The position numbers and the translations under genes were made by a program. Of a stretch of 64,000 nucleotides of DNA, positions 17,465-26,059 are shown one piece after another. Every line of letters starts with the position of its first letter. Within the stretch, counting starts at the first letter, position 1. Location: contig JAZNEP010000037.1 in assembly GCA_045588655.1 (NCBI GenBank), positions 1 to 64,000 on the forward strand, in the 5' to 3' direction. The notes under the pieces were generated by a model. It worked only from the letters and a program-made list of their open reading frames with translations, was not told the origin of the DNA and ran no database searches. Origin of the DNA: SVFI01 sp045588655 (GTDB taxonomy: Bacteria > Bacillota > Clostridia > Lachnospirales > Lachnospiraceae).

Positions 17465-18853
17465 CTATGCAAAATTCATATCATCAAAAAGCGACAGCTG
17501 ACGGAATGTCATATTGTAATCCAGCTCCCAGTTTTTTTTCTGGTCCAAATCCAAAATCCGCCGTGTAATATAGTCCTCATCTATCTTTGTGCGATACATC
17601 ATTTTTCCATCACAAGTGATAAAGTAATGCGCTCTTTTCAGTACGACGCCGATGCGTTTCAAATGTTCAAAATTCAGTTTTTGACTCCTTCTGGCCTTCA
17701 CTATTCTGCGGGCTGACTTCACTCCCACTCCCGGAATTCTCAGCAGTAGGTCATACGGAGCTTTATTGATTTCTACCGGAAAGCATTCCAGATGTCGAAT
17801 TGCCCACTCACACTTCGGATCGAGATACACATTAAAATTTGGATTTTCTTGCGACAAAAGCTCCCCTGCTTTAAATCCGTAAAAACGAAGCAGCCAATCC
17901 GCCTGATACAATCTATGTTCACGCAAAAGCGGTGGTTTCGTACCGATTTGCGGAAGAGAGCTGTCCTCATTCAGTGCCACGTAGGCAGAGTAAAAAACTC
18001 TCTTAAGCTCATAATTCTGATACAATGACTCTGCGATTGTAAGTAGCTGATAGTCATTTTCCTCCGTCGCCCCGACAATCATCTGCGTGCTCTGTCCCGC
18101 AGGTACGAACTCCTTGTTCTCCCTCAGCGCAGGATACTGCCTGGAGGATAGCATCAGCTCATTGGTTTGGTGATATGTCTCGTGTACTGGAAGTGCAACT
18201 CTTCCCACCTGCTTTCCGTCAAGTTGAAGCATCTTTTGCCCATGGATTCCTTTTTGTATCTGACGCATCGGTAGCAGTATTTTTTCTCTGCTTTTTCCCG
18301 GAGCCAATTTTTTTAGTCCATCCGCTGTCGGAAGCTCAAGGTTTAAACTCATCCTGTCCGCTAGATACCCGACTGCCTCAATCAGCTCCGGGGATGCTCC
18401 CGGAATCCCTTTCACATGAATATAGCCGTTAAAGTGGTATCTCTCACGCAGCAACTTTAACGTAAGATAAATCTGTTCCATGGTTTCGTCCGGGCTCTTT
18501 CTTACACCCGAACTCAAAAACAATCCTTCGATATAATTACGTCTGTAAAACTGTATGGTCAAATCACAAATCTGCTCCGGTGTAAACGAAGTTCGAATGG
18601 TATCATTCGAACGCCGATTGATACAATACTTACAATCATGAATACATTCATTCGTATATAGAATCTTTAGAAGAGAAATGCATCTTCCGTCCGCAGCAAA
18701 GCTGTGGCAAATACCGCTTTTAGCAGTATTACCAATCATTCCGTCCTTTCCTGCACGTTCCACTCCGCTTGAAGTACACGCGACATCGTATTTAGCTGCA
18801 TCAGATAAAATCTCCAATTTCTGCTCTATCGATAAATCTTCCATTACTAACAT
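17465..18853 (-). CDS. TIGR03916 putative DNA repair/modification radical SAM protein
   Basis: 462 residues. The radical SAM cluster motif is C70-X3-C74-X2-C77 in NECIHDCKYCINRR. The barrel continues with GLFLSSGV and VKGIPGASPELIEAVGYLADRMSLNLELPT in pieces, and the C-terminus has a helix-hairpin-helix (LLRIPGVGVKSARRIVKAR), the usual non-specific DNA-binding element. Further cysteines (VACTSSG, ICHSFAADGRC) are conserved-looking. The start at 18853 has AAAGGG 8 nt upstream. The promoter just upstream carries a LexA box (18872-18885), direct evidence for damage control. No reaction has been shown for the family as far as I know. Confidence 0.9.
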   Translation of the reverse strand: MLVMEDLSIEQKLEILSDAAKYDVACTSSGVERAGKDGMIGNTAKSGICHSFAADGRCISLLKILYTNECIHDCKYCINRRSNDTIRTSFTPEQICDLTIQFYRRNYIEGLFLSSGVRKSPDETMEQIYLTLKLLRERYHFNGYIHVKGIPGASPELIEAVGYLADRMSLNLELPTADGLKKLAPGKSREKILLPMRQIQKGIHGQKMLQLDGKQVGRVALPVHETYHQTNELMLSSRQYPALRENKEFVPAGQSTQMIVGATEENDYQLLTIAESLYQNYELKRVFYSAYVALNEDSSLPQIGTKPPLLREHRLYQADWLLRFYGFKAGELLSQENPNFNVYLDPKCEWAIRHLECFPVEINKAPYDLLLRIPGVGVKSARRIVKARRSQKLNFEHLKRIGVVLKRAHYFITCDGKMMYRTKIDEDYITRRILDLDQKKNWELDYNMTFRQLSLFDDMNFA

Positions 18854-18871
18854 TTGCATCACCCTTTTACT

Positions 18872-18885
18872 CGAACATTTGTTCT
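18872..18885 (-). promoter_or_regulatory. LexA (SOS) box
   Basis: CGAACATTTGTTCT on the plus strand; the core GAAC-N4-GTTC is perfect and fits the Gram-positive LexA/DinR consensus CGAAC-N4-GTTCG/T. It lies directly between the -10 box and the radical SAM start, where bound LexA would block transcription. Confidence 0.85.
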
Positions 18886-18914
18886 ATTATTTCACACGAG
18901 GCGACGCTTGTCAA
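18886..18914 (-). promoter_or_regulatory. Promoter of the SOS-box repair run
   Basis: On the minus strand a perfect TTGACA (18909-18914), a 17-nt spacer and AATAAT (18886-18891), abutting the LexA box. Confidence 0.75.
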
Positions 18915-18931
18915 CTTGTTTTATCGAGGTG

Positions 18932-19696
18932 CTAAAAAACTACATCTTTCAGTACTGCCATACATTCTCTTATATAATTGGTCAGATTCAACCAAACAAC
19001 ATTGTCTGCACCAAGACCGGAAACGTCCGTATATCCACACTCTTTTGCCAAATGACAGGCACGAAAAACATGAAACTTGTTCGTTACAATCACTACGGAC
19101 GCATCATCCGGAATCAAAACATCTGAAAACATCAAATTCTCTCTTGTTGATGTTGACTGCTCTTCCATCTTAATCCGCTCTTCTTCTATTCCCTTTGCTA
19201 CAAGTCCTCTGCGCATTGCTTCTGCCTCAGAAATCAGCTCATCCGATCCCTGTCCTCCGCTGACAACCACTCTGCTGCCCGGATATTCTTTCAAATATTC
19301 TGCTGCTGCATCAATCCGGTTTTGGAGCACAATAGATGGCTTATCACCGCGAAGTCCTGCTCCAAGCACAATCAAATAATCCGCATCCTTTTTAGGACCC
19401 ACGTACTGCCCATGCAGAATCATGCCAAGCAAAATTGCAAATGTCAAAATACCGATTCCCATAACAATTCGAAATGCCAAAATCCATTTTCTCGGGATGC
19501 TCCACTTCCCTTTCCTATTCTGTTTCATAACAAATGCGAGGCAGAAACAGCCAAGTGCCATCAAAGGGAATATATAAAAGAATGTTTGTGCTCCCACTCT
19601 TATTCGAAGCATGACAAAATATAACAGGCAAAATATACCTGCTATTCGCAACATACCTATTTTCATATCCGGTCTGATTCGTCTTTGCTTTTTCAC
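18932..19696 (-). CDS. YdcF/SanA-like DUF218 membrane protein
   Basis: About 254 residues. Three to four N-terminal membrane helices (to ~residue 95) and then a DUF218 domain: YLIVLGAGLRGDKPS, SRVVVSGGQGSDE, STSTRENLMFS and VIVTNKFHVFRA are the family motifs. DUF218 proteins are linked to envelope polymer or vancomycin-tolerance functions in E. coli (SanA, ElyC), but the reaction is unknown. A GTG start at 19696 overlaps the TGA of the ASKHA gene (ATGTGA), so the two are probably coupled; an ATG at 19666 is an alternative. Confidence 0.85.
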   Translation of the reverse strand: MKKQRRIRPDMKIGMLRIAGIFCLLYFVMLRIRVGAQTFFYIFPLMALGCFCLAFVMKQNRKGKWSIPRKWILAFRIVMGIGILTFAILLGMILHGQYVGPKKDADYLIVLGAGLRGDKPSIVLQNRIDAAAEYLKEYPGSRVVVSGGQGSDELISEAEAMRRGLVAKGIEEERIKMEEQSTSTRENLMFSDVLIPDDASVVIVTNKFHVFRACHLAKECGYTDVSGLGADNVVWLNLTNYIRECMAVLKDVVF

Positions 19697-21147
19697 ATTT
19701 TTTCTTCTTTCAGCTCCATCGCCTGCACATAACATCTGTGAAACTCCTCCTTTTCTGCCAGGTTAATACTGTCGGATTTGTTTATCAATTCTTGCGCCGG
19801 ATCTTTCTTCTGCTCCCACAACATTTTTCCATATAAATAAGCCCCTGCAAGAGCTGTATTACCGACTGCAACCGTGCAATCTTTCAGATTTACGGGAATC
19901 AAACCAATGCGACAGGCCGCCTCTACACTTATCTTGTAACCAAAGCCGCCGGCCAGATAAACACGCTGCACTTCTTTGGTTGTAATCCCATACTCTTTGA
20001 GCAAAATCTCAATTCCGGCGAACACTGCCGCTTTTGCCATCTGAAGATTCCGTATATCCTCCTGATAAATCGTAAGGTCTCCGTTTGTAACACCATTTTC
20101 AAAATATGGCGTCGCCAAAAGTCCCGTCTCATCCATCTTCTTTTTATCCAAACATTCTGCTGCCATCGCAATGAGCTCCGATCCCCTTATCATCCCATCC
20201 GCACCACCTTCAAATGCAGGTCCAGCCGCCGTGGCCGTGCACAGCACTCGGTCCGGTCCCAAAAGCGCCATTTCACCATTTGTCCCCAGATCTATTAACA
20301 GCGCATATTGGATGCCTTCTTTTTGCATCTCTCTTTGGCAAACAAGCATTCCTGCCACTATATCTCCCCCCACAAATGCTGAAATACCTGGCATTACCAC
20401 ACACGGAATCCCTTCAATCATCGTCTTTGCCGCTTCTGTCGTTACCGGGGTAAACGGGGCCTTCGCCAGCGTAGTTACGTCATATCCTAAATACAGATGT
20501 GACATAACTGTATTTCCGGCTATTATCACGCTTTTGGGCGAATATCCCTGCGATTTCCACTTAGAGACTACATCTGCAATACATGCATTGACCAAAGTGG
20601 TTAACTCTTCTTTTTCTCCATTCATTGCCTGCTGCATCCGGCTCACCACATCCGCACCATACAAGCGCTGCGGATTCACACAGCAATGCGTGTCTATTAC
20701 CTTACCGCTTTTTCTATCCATCAGCTGTATTACCATCGTCGTCGTTCCAAGATCCGTTATAATCATGGTATCTTCCGTCTCTTCTAAAGCGAAACCATCG
20801 TTTCCCTGATGTTCTCTCTGAAGCAGTGACTCATTTAAAATAAACGTTTCCTCTTTTTTAAATCCAAGTTCAATCTCGCAATGCTGCTCCGGTTTTGCTA
20901 AGCAAGCGAGACGATATCCTTCCCGGAGTCTCTCCGGCGTAAATCGATTTCTGTCCCCCGGTTTTGGAAGCGGTGCTCCGGAGATAAATCGAACCACACA
21001 CCTTCCGCAGGTTCCTCTTCCGCCACAATGAGAAAACGTAAGCAATTTTTGCTCTCTAAGCACAGAAAGAACGTTTTCACCCTTTTCCAGTGAAAACGTT
21101 CCTTTCTCTCTTATTACAATTCTGATTCTATCATTATCATGTCCCAT
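19693..21147 (-). CDS. 2Fe-2S / ASKHA domain protein (DUF4445, corrinoid-protein activator-like)
   Basis: 484 residues. The N-terminal plant-type ferredoxin domain has C41, C47, C50 and C82 (HCGGRGTCGRC, LACLA). The rest is a DUF4445 ASKHA (actin-like ATPase) domain: IITDLGTTTMVIQLMD is phosphate loop 1, LLIDLGTNGEMAL loop 2 and VYLAGGFGYKIS the adenosine end. Same architecture as RACo-type reductive activators, which reduce Co(II) to Co(I) in corrinoid proteins with ATP. No corrinoid methyltransferase is in the window. The start at 21147 has AGGA 8 nt upstream, overlapping the stop of DUF4250. A cobalamin riboswitch operon lies 5 kb away. Confidence 0.88.
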   Translation of the reverse strand: MGHDNDRIRIVIREKGTFSLEKGENVLSVLREQKLLTFSHCGGRGTCGRCVVRFISGAPLPKPGDRNRFTPERLREGYRLACLAKPEQHCEIELGFKKEETFILNESLLQREHQGNDGFALEETEDTMIITDLGTTTMVIQLMDRKSGKVIDTHCCVNPQRLYGADVVSRMQQAMNGEKEELTTLVNACIADVVSKWKSQGYSPKSVIIAGNTVMSHLYLGYDVTTLAKAPFTPVTTEAAKTMIEGIPCVVMPGISAFVGGDIVAGMLVCQREMQKEGIQYALLIDLGTNGEMALLGPDRVLCTATAAGPAFEGGADGMIRGSELIAMAAECLDKKKMDETGLLATPYFENGVTNGDLTIYQEDIRNLQMAKAAVFAGIEILLKEYGITTKEVQRVYLAGGFGYKISVEAACRIGLIPVNLKDCTVAVGNTALAGAYLYGKMLWEQKKDPAQELINKSDSINLAEKEEFHRCYVQAMELKEEKM

Positions 21148-21157
21148 AGCGACTATC

Positions 21158-21331
21158 CTAAACAAACTGATTTTTGGAAGCATCATACGAATAATTGATT
21201 CCACTAAGCGTTCCTACCAGCTCTTCCTTCTCTAGATCAAGGTCCTCGCACATCTCATCCAGATTGGAATAATAATCACGCAATTTTAAATTTACAAAAC
21301 TTAACAGCATCACCGGATCTTTTGGTATCAT
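21158..21331 (-). CDS. DUF4250 domain protein
   Basis: 57-residue protein: starts MIPKDPVMLLSFVNLKLRD and continues YYSNLDEMCEDLDLEKEEL to a C-terminal NQFV. This is the pattern of DUF4250, a tiny helical family found in Clostridia. GAGGA lies 6 nt upstream of the ATG. It ends 10 nt before the ASKHA start, whose ribosome site overlaps the stop codon, so the two are likely translated from one message. The function is unknown. Confidence 0.8.
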   Translation of the reverse strand: MIPKDPVMLLSFVNLKLRDYYSNLDEMCEDLDLEKEELVGTLSGINYSYDASKNQFV

Positions 21332-21422
21332 ATCGCTTCCTCAATTCTTCTTTTTTTCTAGCTTACCACGAATTCTTCAGATTTTAAAGTGAGAGACGTG
21401 TTTTTGTCTGCCTTTTTGTGTG

Positions 21423-24005
21423 CTATCCTCTTGTTGCTACCAGCTCATCATCGGCTACCGCTATCATAATTGCATCGCCCGCTCTCACTTGGTCTGCCAG
21501 AATCATTTTTGCCGCTAATGTCTCCACATACTTTTGCATATAGCGTTTGAGTGGCCTTGCACCGTACACCGGGTCATACGCATGTTCAATGACATACTGT
21601 TCCGCTTCCGGTGACAATATTATGCGGATTTCCTTCTCTATTAATCTGCGGTTCACATCCTTCAGTAACAACTTAATGATTCCACCAATATTCTCCTTCG
21701 ACAACGGTCTAAATAAGATAATCTCATCCAATCGATTTAAAAATTCCGGTCGGAAATGATTTCTTAAATCCTGCATTACCGCATCCTCAGCTTGCCCTAA
21801 AATCGCTCCATCCTCTGAAATACCTTCTAACAGATAGTTGGCACCGATATTGGAGGTCATAATCAGAATCGTATTTTTAAAATCTACTGTTCTTCCCTGT
21901 GAATCCGTAATTCTACCGTCATCCAGCACCTGAAGAAGCACATTAAACACATCCGGATGTGCCTTTTCAATCTCATCAAACAGCACCACACTATATGGTC
22001 TTCTTCTCACCGCCTCTGTCAGCTGTCCACCCTCTTCGTATCCCACATATCCCGGAGGCGCTCCAATCAGACGGGATACCGAATATTTCTCCATATATTC
22101 ACTCATGTCAATACGGACCATATTGTTCTCATCGTCAAACAGATTTTCCGCAAGCGCCTTCGCAAGCTCTGTCTTGCCAACACCGGTAGGACCTAAAAAC
22201 AGAAAAGAACCAATCGGTTTGGTGGGATCCTTAATACCTGCTTTCGAACGAAGAATCGCTTCCGTCACCTTCGTGACACCTTCCTCCTGTCCGATGACAC
22301 GTTTATGCAGCTGCTCATCCAAATGCAAGGTCTTATTTCGCTCACCTTCTGTGAGTTTTGTCACCGGAATCCCAGTCCATCTCGAAACAATCTTTGCAAT
22401 CTCATCCTCGTTGACATTTTCGTGCACCAGTGTATGCTCCTGCATCTGCACATTGTCTTCTTCCAGCTCCAGCTGCTTTTTCAAGGAAGGAAGCGTTCCG
22501 TACGAAAGCTCCGCTGCTCTTTCTAAGTTCCCGTCTCTCTGCGCAATCTGAATTTCATTATTTATCTGCTCAATTTCTTCTCTAAGCTTCTGAAGCTTTT
22601 CCACGGAATTCCTTTCATTTTCCCATGTAGCCCTCTTACTACTGAATTCTTCTTTTAATTCCGCCAACTCTTTTTGAAGCGCTTCCAAACGGTCTTCGGA
22701 AAGCTTATCCTCTTCTTTTTTCAGCGCTGCTTCTTCGATTTCCATCTGCAAAACGCGACGCGAAAGTTCATCCAGCTCTGTTGGCATGGAATCAAGTTCT
22801 GTCTTAATTAAGGCACACGCCTCATCGACCAAATCAATCGCCTTATCCGGCAAAAAACGATCCGAAATATATCGATGGGAAAGAATGGCCGCGCTCACAA
22901 GTGCATTATCCATAATCTTGACGCCATGGAACACTTCATAGCGATCTTTCAGTCCTCGCAAAATAGAAATCGTATCTTCCACAGTCGGTTCCTCCACCAT
23001 AACCGTCTGAAACCGTCTCTCAAGCGCTGCATCCTTTTCAATATACTGTCTATGCTCATCCAGCGTCGTTGCTCCAATACAGTGCAGTTCTCCTCGCGCG
23101 AGCATCGGCTTTAACATATTGCCTGCATCCAGCGCACCATCCGTCTTACCTGCCCCAACGATAGTGTGAAGCTCATCAATAAACAAAATAATCTGCCCTT
23201 CACTTTTTCGCACTTCTTCCAGCACTGCTTTTAAACGTTCCTCAAACTCTCCCCTGTACTTCGCTCCTGCTACGAGCGCTCCCATATCCAGTGCAAATAT
23301 TCGCTTATCCTTGAGGGTCTGTGGCACATCTCCGCGTACAATACGTTGTGCCAGGCCTTCTACTACTGCAGTCTTTCCAACGCCGGGTTCTCCGATGAGT
23401 ACCGGATTGTTTTTCGTCTTGCGTGATAAAATACGAATCACATTTCGTATCTCATTATCACGGCCGATGACAGGGTCGAGCTTCTGCTTACGCGCCCGTT
23501 CTACAAGATCCTGTCCATATTTTTCGAGCGTGTCATAGGTCGCTTCCGGGTTGTCACTCGTCACACGCTGATTTCCCCGCACCGTAGAAAGAGCCTGTAA
23601 AAAGCGCTCTCTGGTTAGCCCGTACTCCTGAAACAATTTTTTCAGTTCCGTATTTGGATGTTTCAAAAGTGATAGAAAAAGATGCTCCACAGAAACATAC
23701 TCATCCCCCATTGCCTTTGTCTCATCCTCTGCCATGATAAGCACTTGATTGAGCGACTGGCTCATATAATGCTGTCCACCACTCACTTTTACTCGTTTTT
23801 CAATCGCCTGACGACTTCTCTGTATAAAATGCTCTTTATTTATTTCCATTTTCTCGACGAGCTTTACAATCAGACTGTCCTCCACCATCAGTAGACTCTG
23901 CAATAAATGCTCTTGGTCGATTTCCTGATTCCCATATTCATACGCAAGTTTTTCGCAACCATTCACTGCTTCCAGTGATTTCTGTGTAAATTTTGAAATA
24001 TTCAT
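21423..24005 (-). CDS. clpB: ATP-dependent chaperone ClpB
   Basis: 860 residues; hexameric disaggregase working with DnaK. Clp N-domain repeats (1-145), AAA+ module 1 with Walker A GEPGVGKTA (~205), the long coiled-coil middle domain (~400-525, rich in E/K/L heptads, which marks ClpB against ClpC/E), and AAA+ module 2 with Walker A GPTGVGKTE (~605) and Walker B VVLFDEIEKAH. No ClpP-binding tripeptide loop is evident. The ATG at 24005 has GGAGG 7 nt upstream. A promoter with an overlapping CIRCE operator indicates HrcA heat-shock control. Confidence 0.97.
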   Translation of the reverse strand: MNISKFTQKSLEAVNGCEKLAYEYGNQEIDQEHLLQSLLMVEDSLIVKLVEKMEINKEHFIQRSRQAIEKRVKVSGGQHYMSQSLNQVLIMAEDETKAMGDEYVSVEHLFLSLLKHPNTELKKLFQEYGLTRERFLQALSTVRGNQRVTSDNPEATYDTLEKYGQDLVERARKQKLDPVIGRDNEIRNVIRILSRKTKNNPVLIGEPGVGKTAVVEGLAQRIVRGDVPQTLKDKRIFALDMGALVAGAKYRGEFEERLKAVLEEVRKSEGQIILFIDELHTIVGAGKTDGALDAGNMLKPMLARGELHCIGATTLDEHRQYIEKDAALERRFQTVMVEEPTVEDTISILRGLKDRYEVFHGVKIMDNALVSAAILSHRYISDRFLPDKAIDLVDEACALIKTELDSMPTELDELSRRVLQMEIEEAALKKEEDKLSEDRLEALQKELAELKEEFSSKRATWENERNSVEKLQKLREEIEQINNEIQIAQRDGNLERAAELSYGTLPSLKKQLELEEDNVQMQEHTLVHENVNEDEIAKIVSRWTGIPVTKLTEGERNKTLHLDEQLHKRVIGQEEGVTKVTEAILRSKAGIKDPTKPIGSFLFLGPTGVGKTELAKALAENLFDDENNMVRIDMSEYMEKYSVSRLIGAPPGYVGYEEGGQLTEAVRRRPYSVVLFDEIEKAHPDVFNVLLQVLDDGRITDSQGRTVDFKNTILIMTSNIGANYLLEGISEDGAILGQAEDAVMQDLRNHFRPEFLNRLDEIILFRPLSKENIGGIIKLLLKDVNRRLIEKEIRIILSPEAEQYVIEHAYDPVYGARPLKRYMQKYVETLAAKMILADQVRAGDAIMIAVADDELVATRG

Positions 24006-24057
24006 AATCACGCCTCCTCTTGCTCTATCTTGTACGTTTTTTTCTGTTTCTATTTAC

Positions 24058-24086
24058 GTTTTATTAAAAATTGTTAGCACTGTCAA
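24058..24086 (-). promoter_or_regulatory. Promoter of clpB
   Basis: On the minus strand a perfect TTGACA (24081-24086), 17 nt, then TAAAAC (24058-24063). The -35 lies inside the CIRCE element. Confidence 0.65.
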
Positions 24087-24100
24087 GAGGTGAGTGCTAA
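24074..24100 (-). promoter_or_regulatory. CIRCE operator (HrcA-binding)
   Basis: TTAGCACTG-N9-GAGTGCTAA: the inverted repeat matches the CIRCE consensus TTAGCACTC-N9-GAGTGCTAA with one changed base at the end of the left arm. It overlaps the -35 box of clpB. Confidence 0.9.
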
Positions 24101-24107
24101 TATTTTT

Positions 24108-24146
24108 ATAAAAAGAACGCAACCCCAGTAAAATCAATGGGTTGCG
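24108..24146 (-). terminator. Terminator of the cobalamin-riboswitch operon
   Basis: CGCAACCC (24118-24125) pairs with GGGTTGCG (24139-24146) around a 13-nt loop. On the minus strand it is followed by TTCTTTTTAT. It closes the run DUF4430 / S component / two zinc-ribbon genes. Confidence 0.8.
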
Positions 24147-24169
24147 GATTCTTAAAATTTTATAAACAG

Positions 24170-24838
24170 TTATTTTTCTCTATCTTTCCCCAGCGAGCAG
24201 GCAAGTATCACCGCCAGAACTATAAAGCTCCATCCGATTGGTCCTCCGATATCATAATCAAGCGTCAAAAACATCACCCCAGTCATTCCCAACATCGCAA
24301 CAATCATATTTTTAATCAGAAAAACATTCTCTTTCTGCTCCTGCTTCCGATTGGCGTTCACGATTCTCTGCTCCTCATCATTCTGTTTTTTTTCTTCCCA
24401 AAAGGCCTTTTGCATTTGCTGTTTCAAATCATCATAATACGGAATCTGCGCAGGCTGTGACAATCTTTTCATATGTTCCAGCGCCTCATAGACATCCTCT
24501 TCATCCTCTTTTGCAAATACCGTAGAATCCCTTGTCAGTACTTGAACCAACCTTTCGTAAGCAGTTATTTCATCCGGATATTTCTCAATCGCATCACGAA
24601 ACTTATGCTCCGCGCGATAATAATCCTTCAGTTTGTAATAGACTTCCCCATCTTCCATTAATCTTTCAAATCGATCTGCTTCTCTTACATATCGAACTTC
24701 AACAATCTGTTCCGTCTCAATCTGCGCACCACAATACACGCACTGTACATATCTTTTGTTGCCTTCTACGCATATTTCTGCATCACAATTCGGACAAATC
24801 ATTTTTTGTTTTGCCAAAGCACTCTCCTCTTTCGTCAT
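24170..24838 (-). CDS. Zinc-ribbon, TPR-like membrane protein (paralog 2)
   Basis: 222 residues. The N-terminal zinc ribbon is CPNCDAEI...CVYCG (a TFIIB-like CxxC-x15-CxxC pattern). A TPR-like helical repeat (EVYYKLKDYYRAEHKFRDAIEKYP in parts) lies at ~60-100, a K/E/Q-rich segment at ~140-172, and one or two membrane helices at the C-terminus (~175-215). It is clearly related to the gene directly upstream in the same order of parts and overlaps it by 4 nt (ATGA). No function is known to me. It would be anchored in the membrane with the zinc ribbon in the cytoplasm. Confidence 0.75.
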   Translation of the reverse strand: MTKEESALAKQKMICPNCDAEICVEGNKRYVQCVYCGAQIETEQIVEVRYVREADRFERLMEDGEVYYKLKDYYRAEHKFRDAIEKYPDEITAYERLVQVLTRDSTVFAKEDEEDVYEALEHMKRLSQPAQIPYYDDLKQQMQKAFWEEKKQNDEEQRIVNANRKQEQKENVFLIKNMIVAMLGMTGVMFLTLDYDIGGPIGWSFIVLAVILACSLGKDREK

Positions 24839-25548
24839 CTCTCTTCCTGACTTCCTTCTTCCATTTGATCCTTTATCGCCATCAATTCATCTCGTTTCAT
24901 CTTTGCCCAAATAGCCAACAGTGAAAATACGATGGCCAGTATGCATAAAAACAATCCGAATACGGATACAGCAAAACTTTTCACAGCAGCACTTTGAATA
25001 CCAAACGCAAAAAGAAATAATCCTACAGCAATTACAACATTTTCCCTTATCATCTTGGAGAAACGTTCTATCTCATAACTCGTTTCGCGATAGTTTTGCT
25101 GCACTGCCCCTGTCCGAAAAGATTCCTCAATCTTTCGACGCAGTTCCTCGTAATGCTCTCTCTCATTTTCTTTTACGACCGCTGTCATTTTATCCAGTAA
25201 TCGATTTACCCGTTCCTGGTTTTCTATGAGAAACGTAGTATATTCACGCGTAATCACGCATATAAGGCGCTCATATCCCTGTGCCCTTCCCGGATACTCG
25301 CGAATCACTTCCCAAAAATGAATCTCTGCCTTGTAGTAATCCTTCATTTTCAGATGCGCATTCCCATTTTCTATCATCTGTTCAAACTGTAAATCTGGCT
25401 TCATCTCTTCATTTTCGCTGCGCCATATTTCCACCACTTCTTTTACCTGAATCTGCGAACCACAATACGAACAGAATCCGTAGTCTCTGTTATCATCCAC
25501 CTGGATATTCGCGTCACAATTCGGACATTTTAGTGCTTTTAGTGCCAT
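24835..25548 (-). CDS. Zinc-ribbon, TPR-like membrane protein (paralog 1)
   Basis: 237 residues. Zinc ribbon CPNCDANI...CSYCG at ~8-30, a TPR-like unit (NAHLKMKDYYKAEIHFWEVIREYPG in parts) at ~62-95, a charged coiled stretch, then two close membrane helices (~175-215) and a charged tail. Same plan as the next gene, with which it shares the DYYKAE/DYYRAE motif and YERL spacing: a tandem duplication that has diverged. The start at 25548 (MALKALKC) has GAGGG 10 nt upstream. It lies 22 nt after the S-component gene with no terminator between, so it should be under the cobalamin riboswitch. Confidence 0.75.
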   Translation of the reverse strand: MALKALKCPNCDANIQVDDNRDYGFCSYCGSQIQVKEVVEIWRSENEEMKPDLQFEQMIENGNAHLKMKDYYKAEIHFWEVIREYPGRAQGYERLICVITREYTTFLIENQERVNRLLDKMTAVVKENEREHYEELRRKIEESFRTGAVQQNYRETSYEIERFSKMIRENVVIAVGLFLFAFGIQSAAVKSFAVSVFGLFLCILAIVFSLLAIWAKMKRDELMAIKDQMEEGSQEER

Positions 25549-25570
25549 TTCTCTCTCACCCTCTATTTGT

Positions 25571-26059
25571 TTATTCAAGTTTTTTTAATATTGCCGCCAC
25601 CGGCGCAATCAAGATCCCAACACAGAGATTTGCAACTCCGTGAATGCAATCAAATGGAAGTCCCGCTATAATCCATGCTACCATCCCTTTAAAATCAAGC
25701 CCAAACATAATTGCCTGCATCGGTGCGTACATCGTCCCATACAAAAAACCGTGTGCCCCACATAGAAGAACGTAAACAAATTTAGGTGTGTTCTTTGGCA
25801 AGAGCATCACTACACCCCAAAGAATCGTCCATAAATATAAATAGGGTACCCACCACATATTAAATCCTGCAAAAAGACCATTTAAAAGTACATATACATA
25901 AATGGGATACAACGCCTTTTGTCTATAAACCATCGTATATGCTATCGTCAATACGCCAAGCAAATGCACATTGGGTAAAAACTCCATGAATATCTTGGAG
26001 CAGTACATCACTGCTCCAAGCATTCCAAATAATGTCATTTCTTTGATTGTCAGCTTCAT
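25571..26059 (-). CDS. ECF-type transporter S component, probably cobalamin/corrinoid
   Basis: 162 residues, almost entirely hydrophobic with five or six predicted membrane helices and the small size of an ECF S component (substrate-binding integral membrane subunit that docks on shared EcfA/A'/T). Starts MKLTIKEMTLFGMLGAVMY, the usual N-terminal helix with polar KE and then a small-residue face for EcfT contact. ATGA overlap with the DUF4430 lipoprotein gene. The cobalamin riboswitch upstream points to corrinoid as the substrate; sequence alone would not show this. No ECF ATPase or T gene is in the window. Confidence 0.78.
   Translation of the reverse strand: MKLTIKEMTLFGMLGAVMYCSKIFMEFLPNVHLLGVLTIAYTMVYRQKALYPIYVYVLLNGLFAGFNMWWVPYLYLWTILWGVVMLLPKNTPKFVYVLLCGAHGFLYGTMYAPMQAIMFGLDFKGMVAWIIAGLPFDCIHGVANLCVGILIAPVAAILKKLE

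Noticed and set aside
21332..21422. Terminator between clpB and DUF4250
   Set aside because: No stable inverted repeat with T-run was found in the 91 nt; read-through from clpB is possible.
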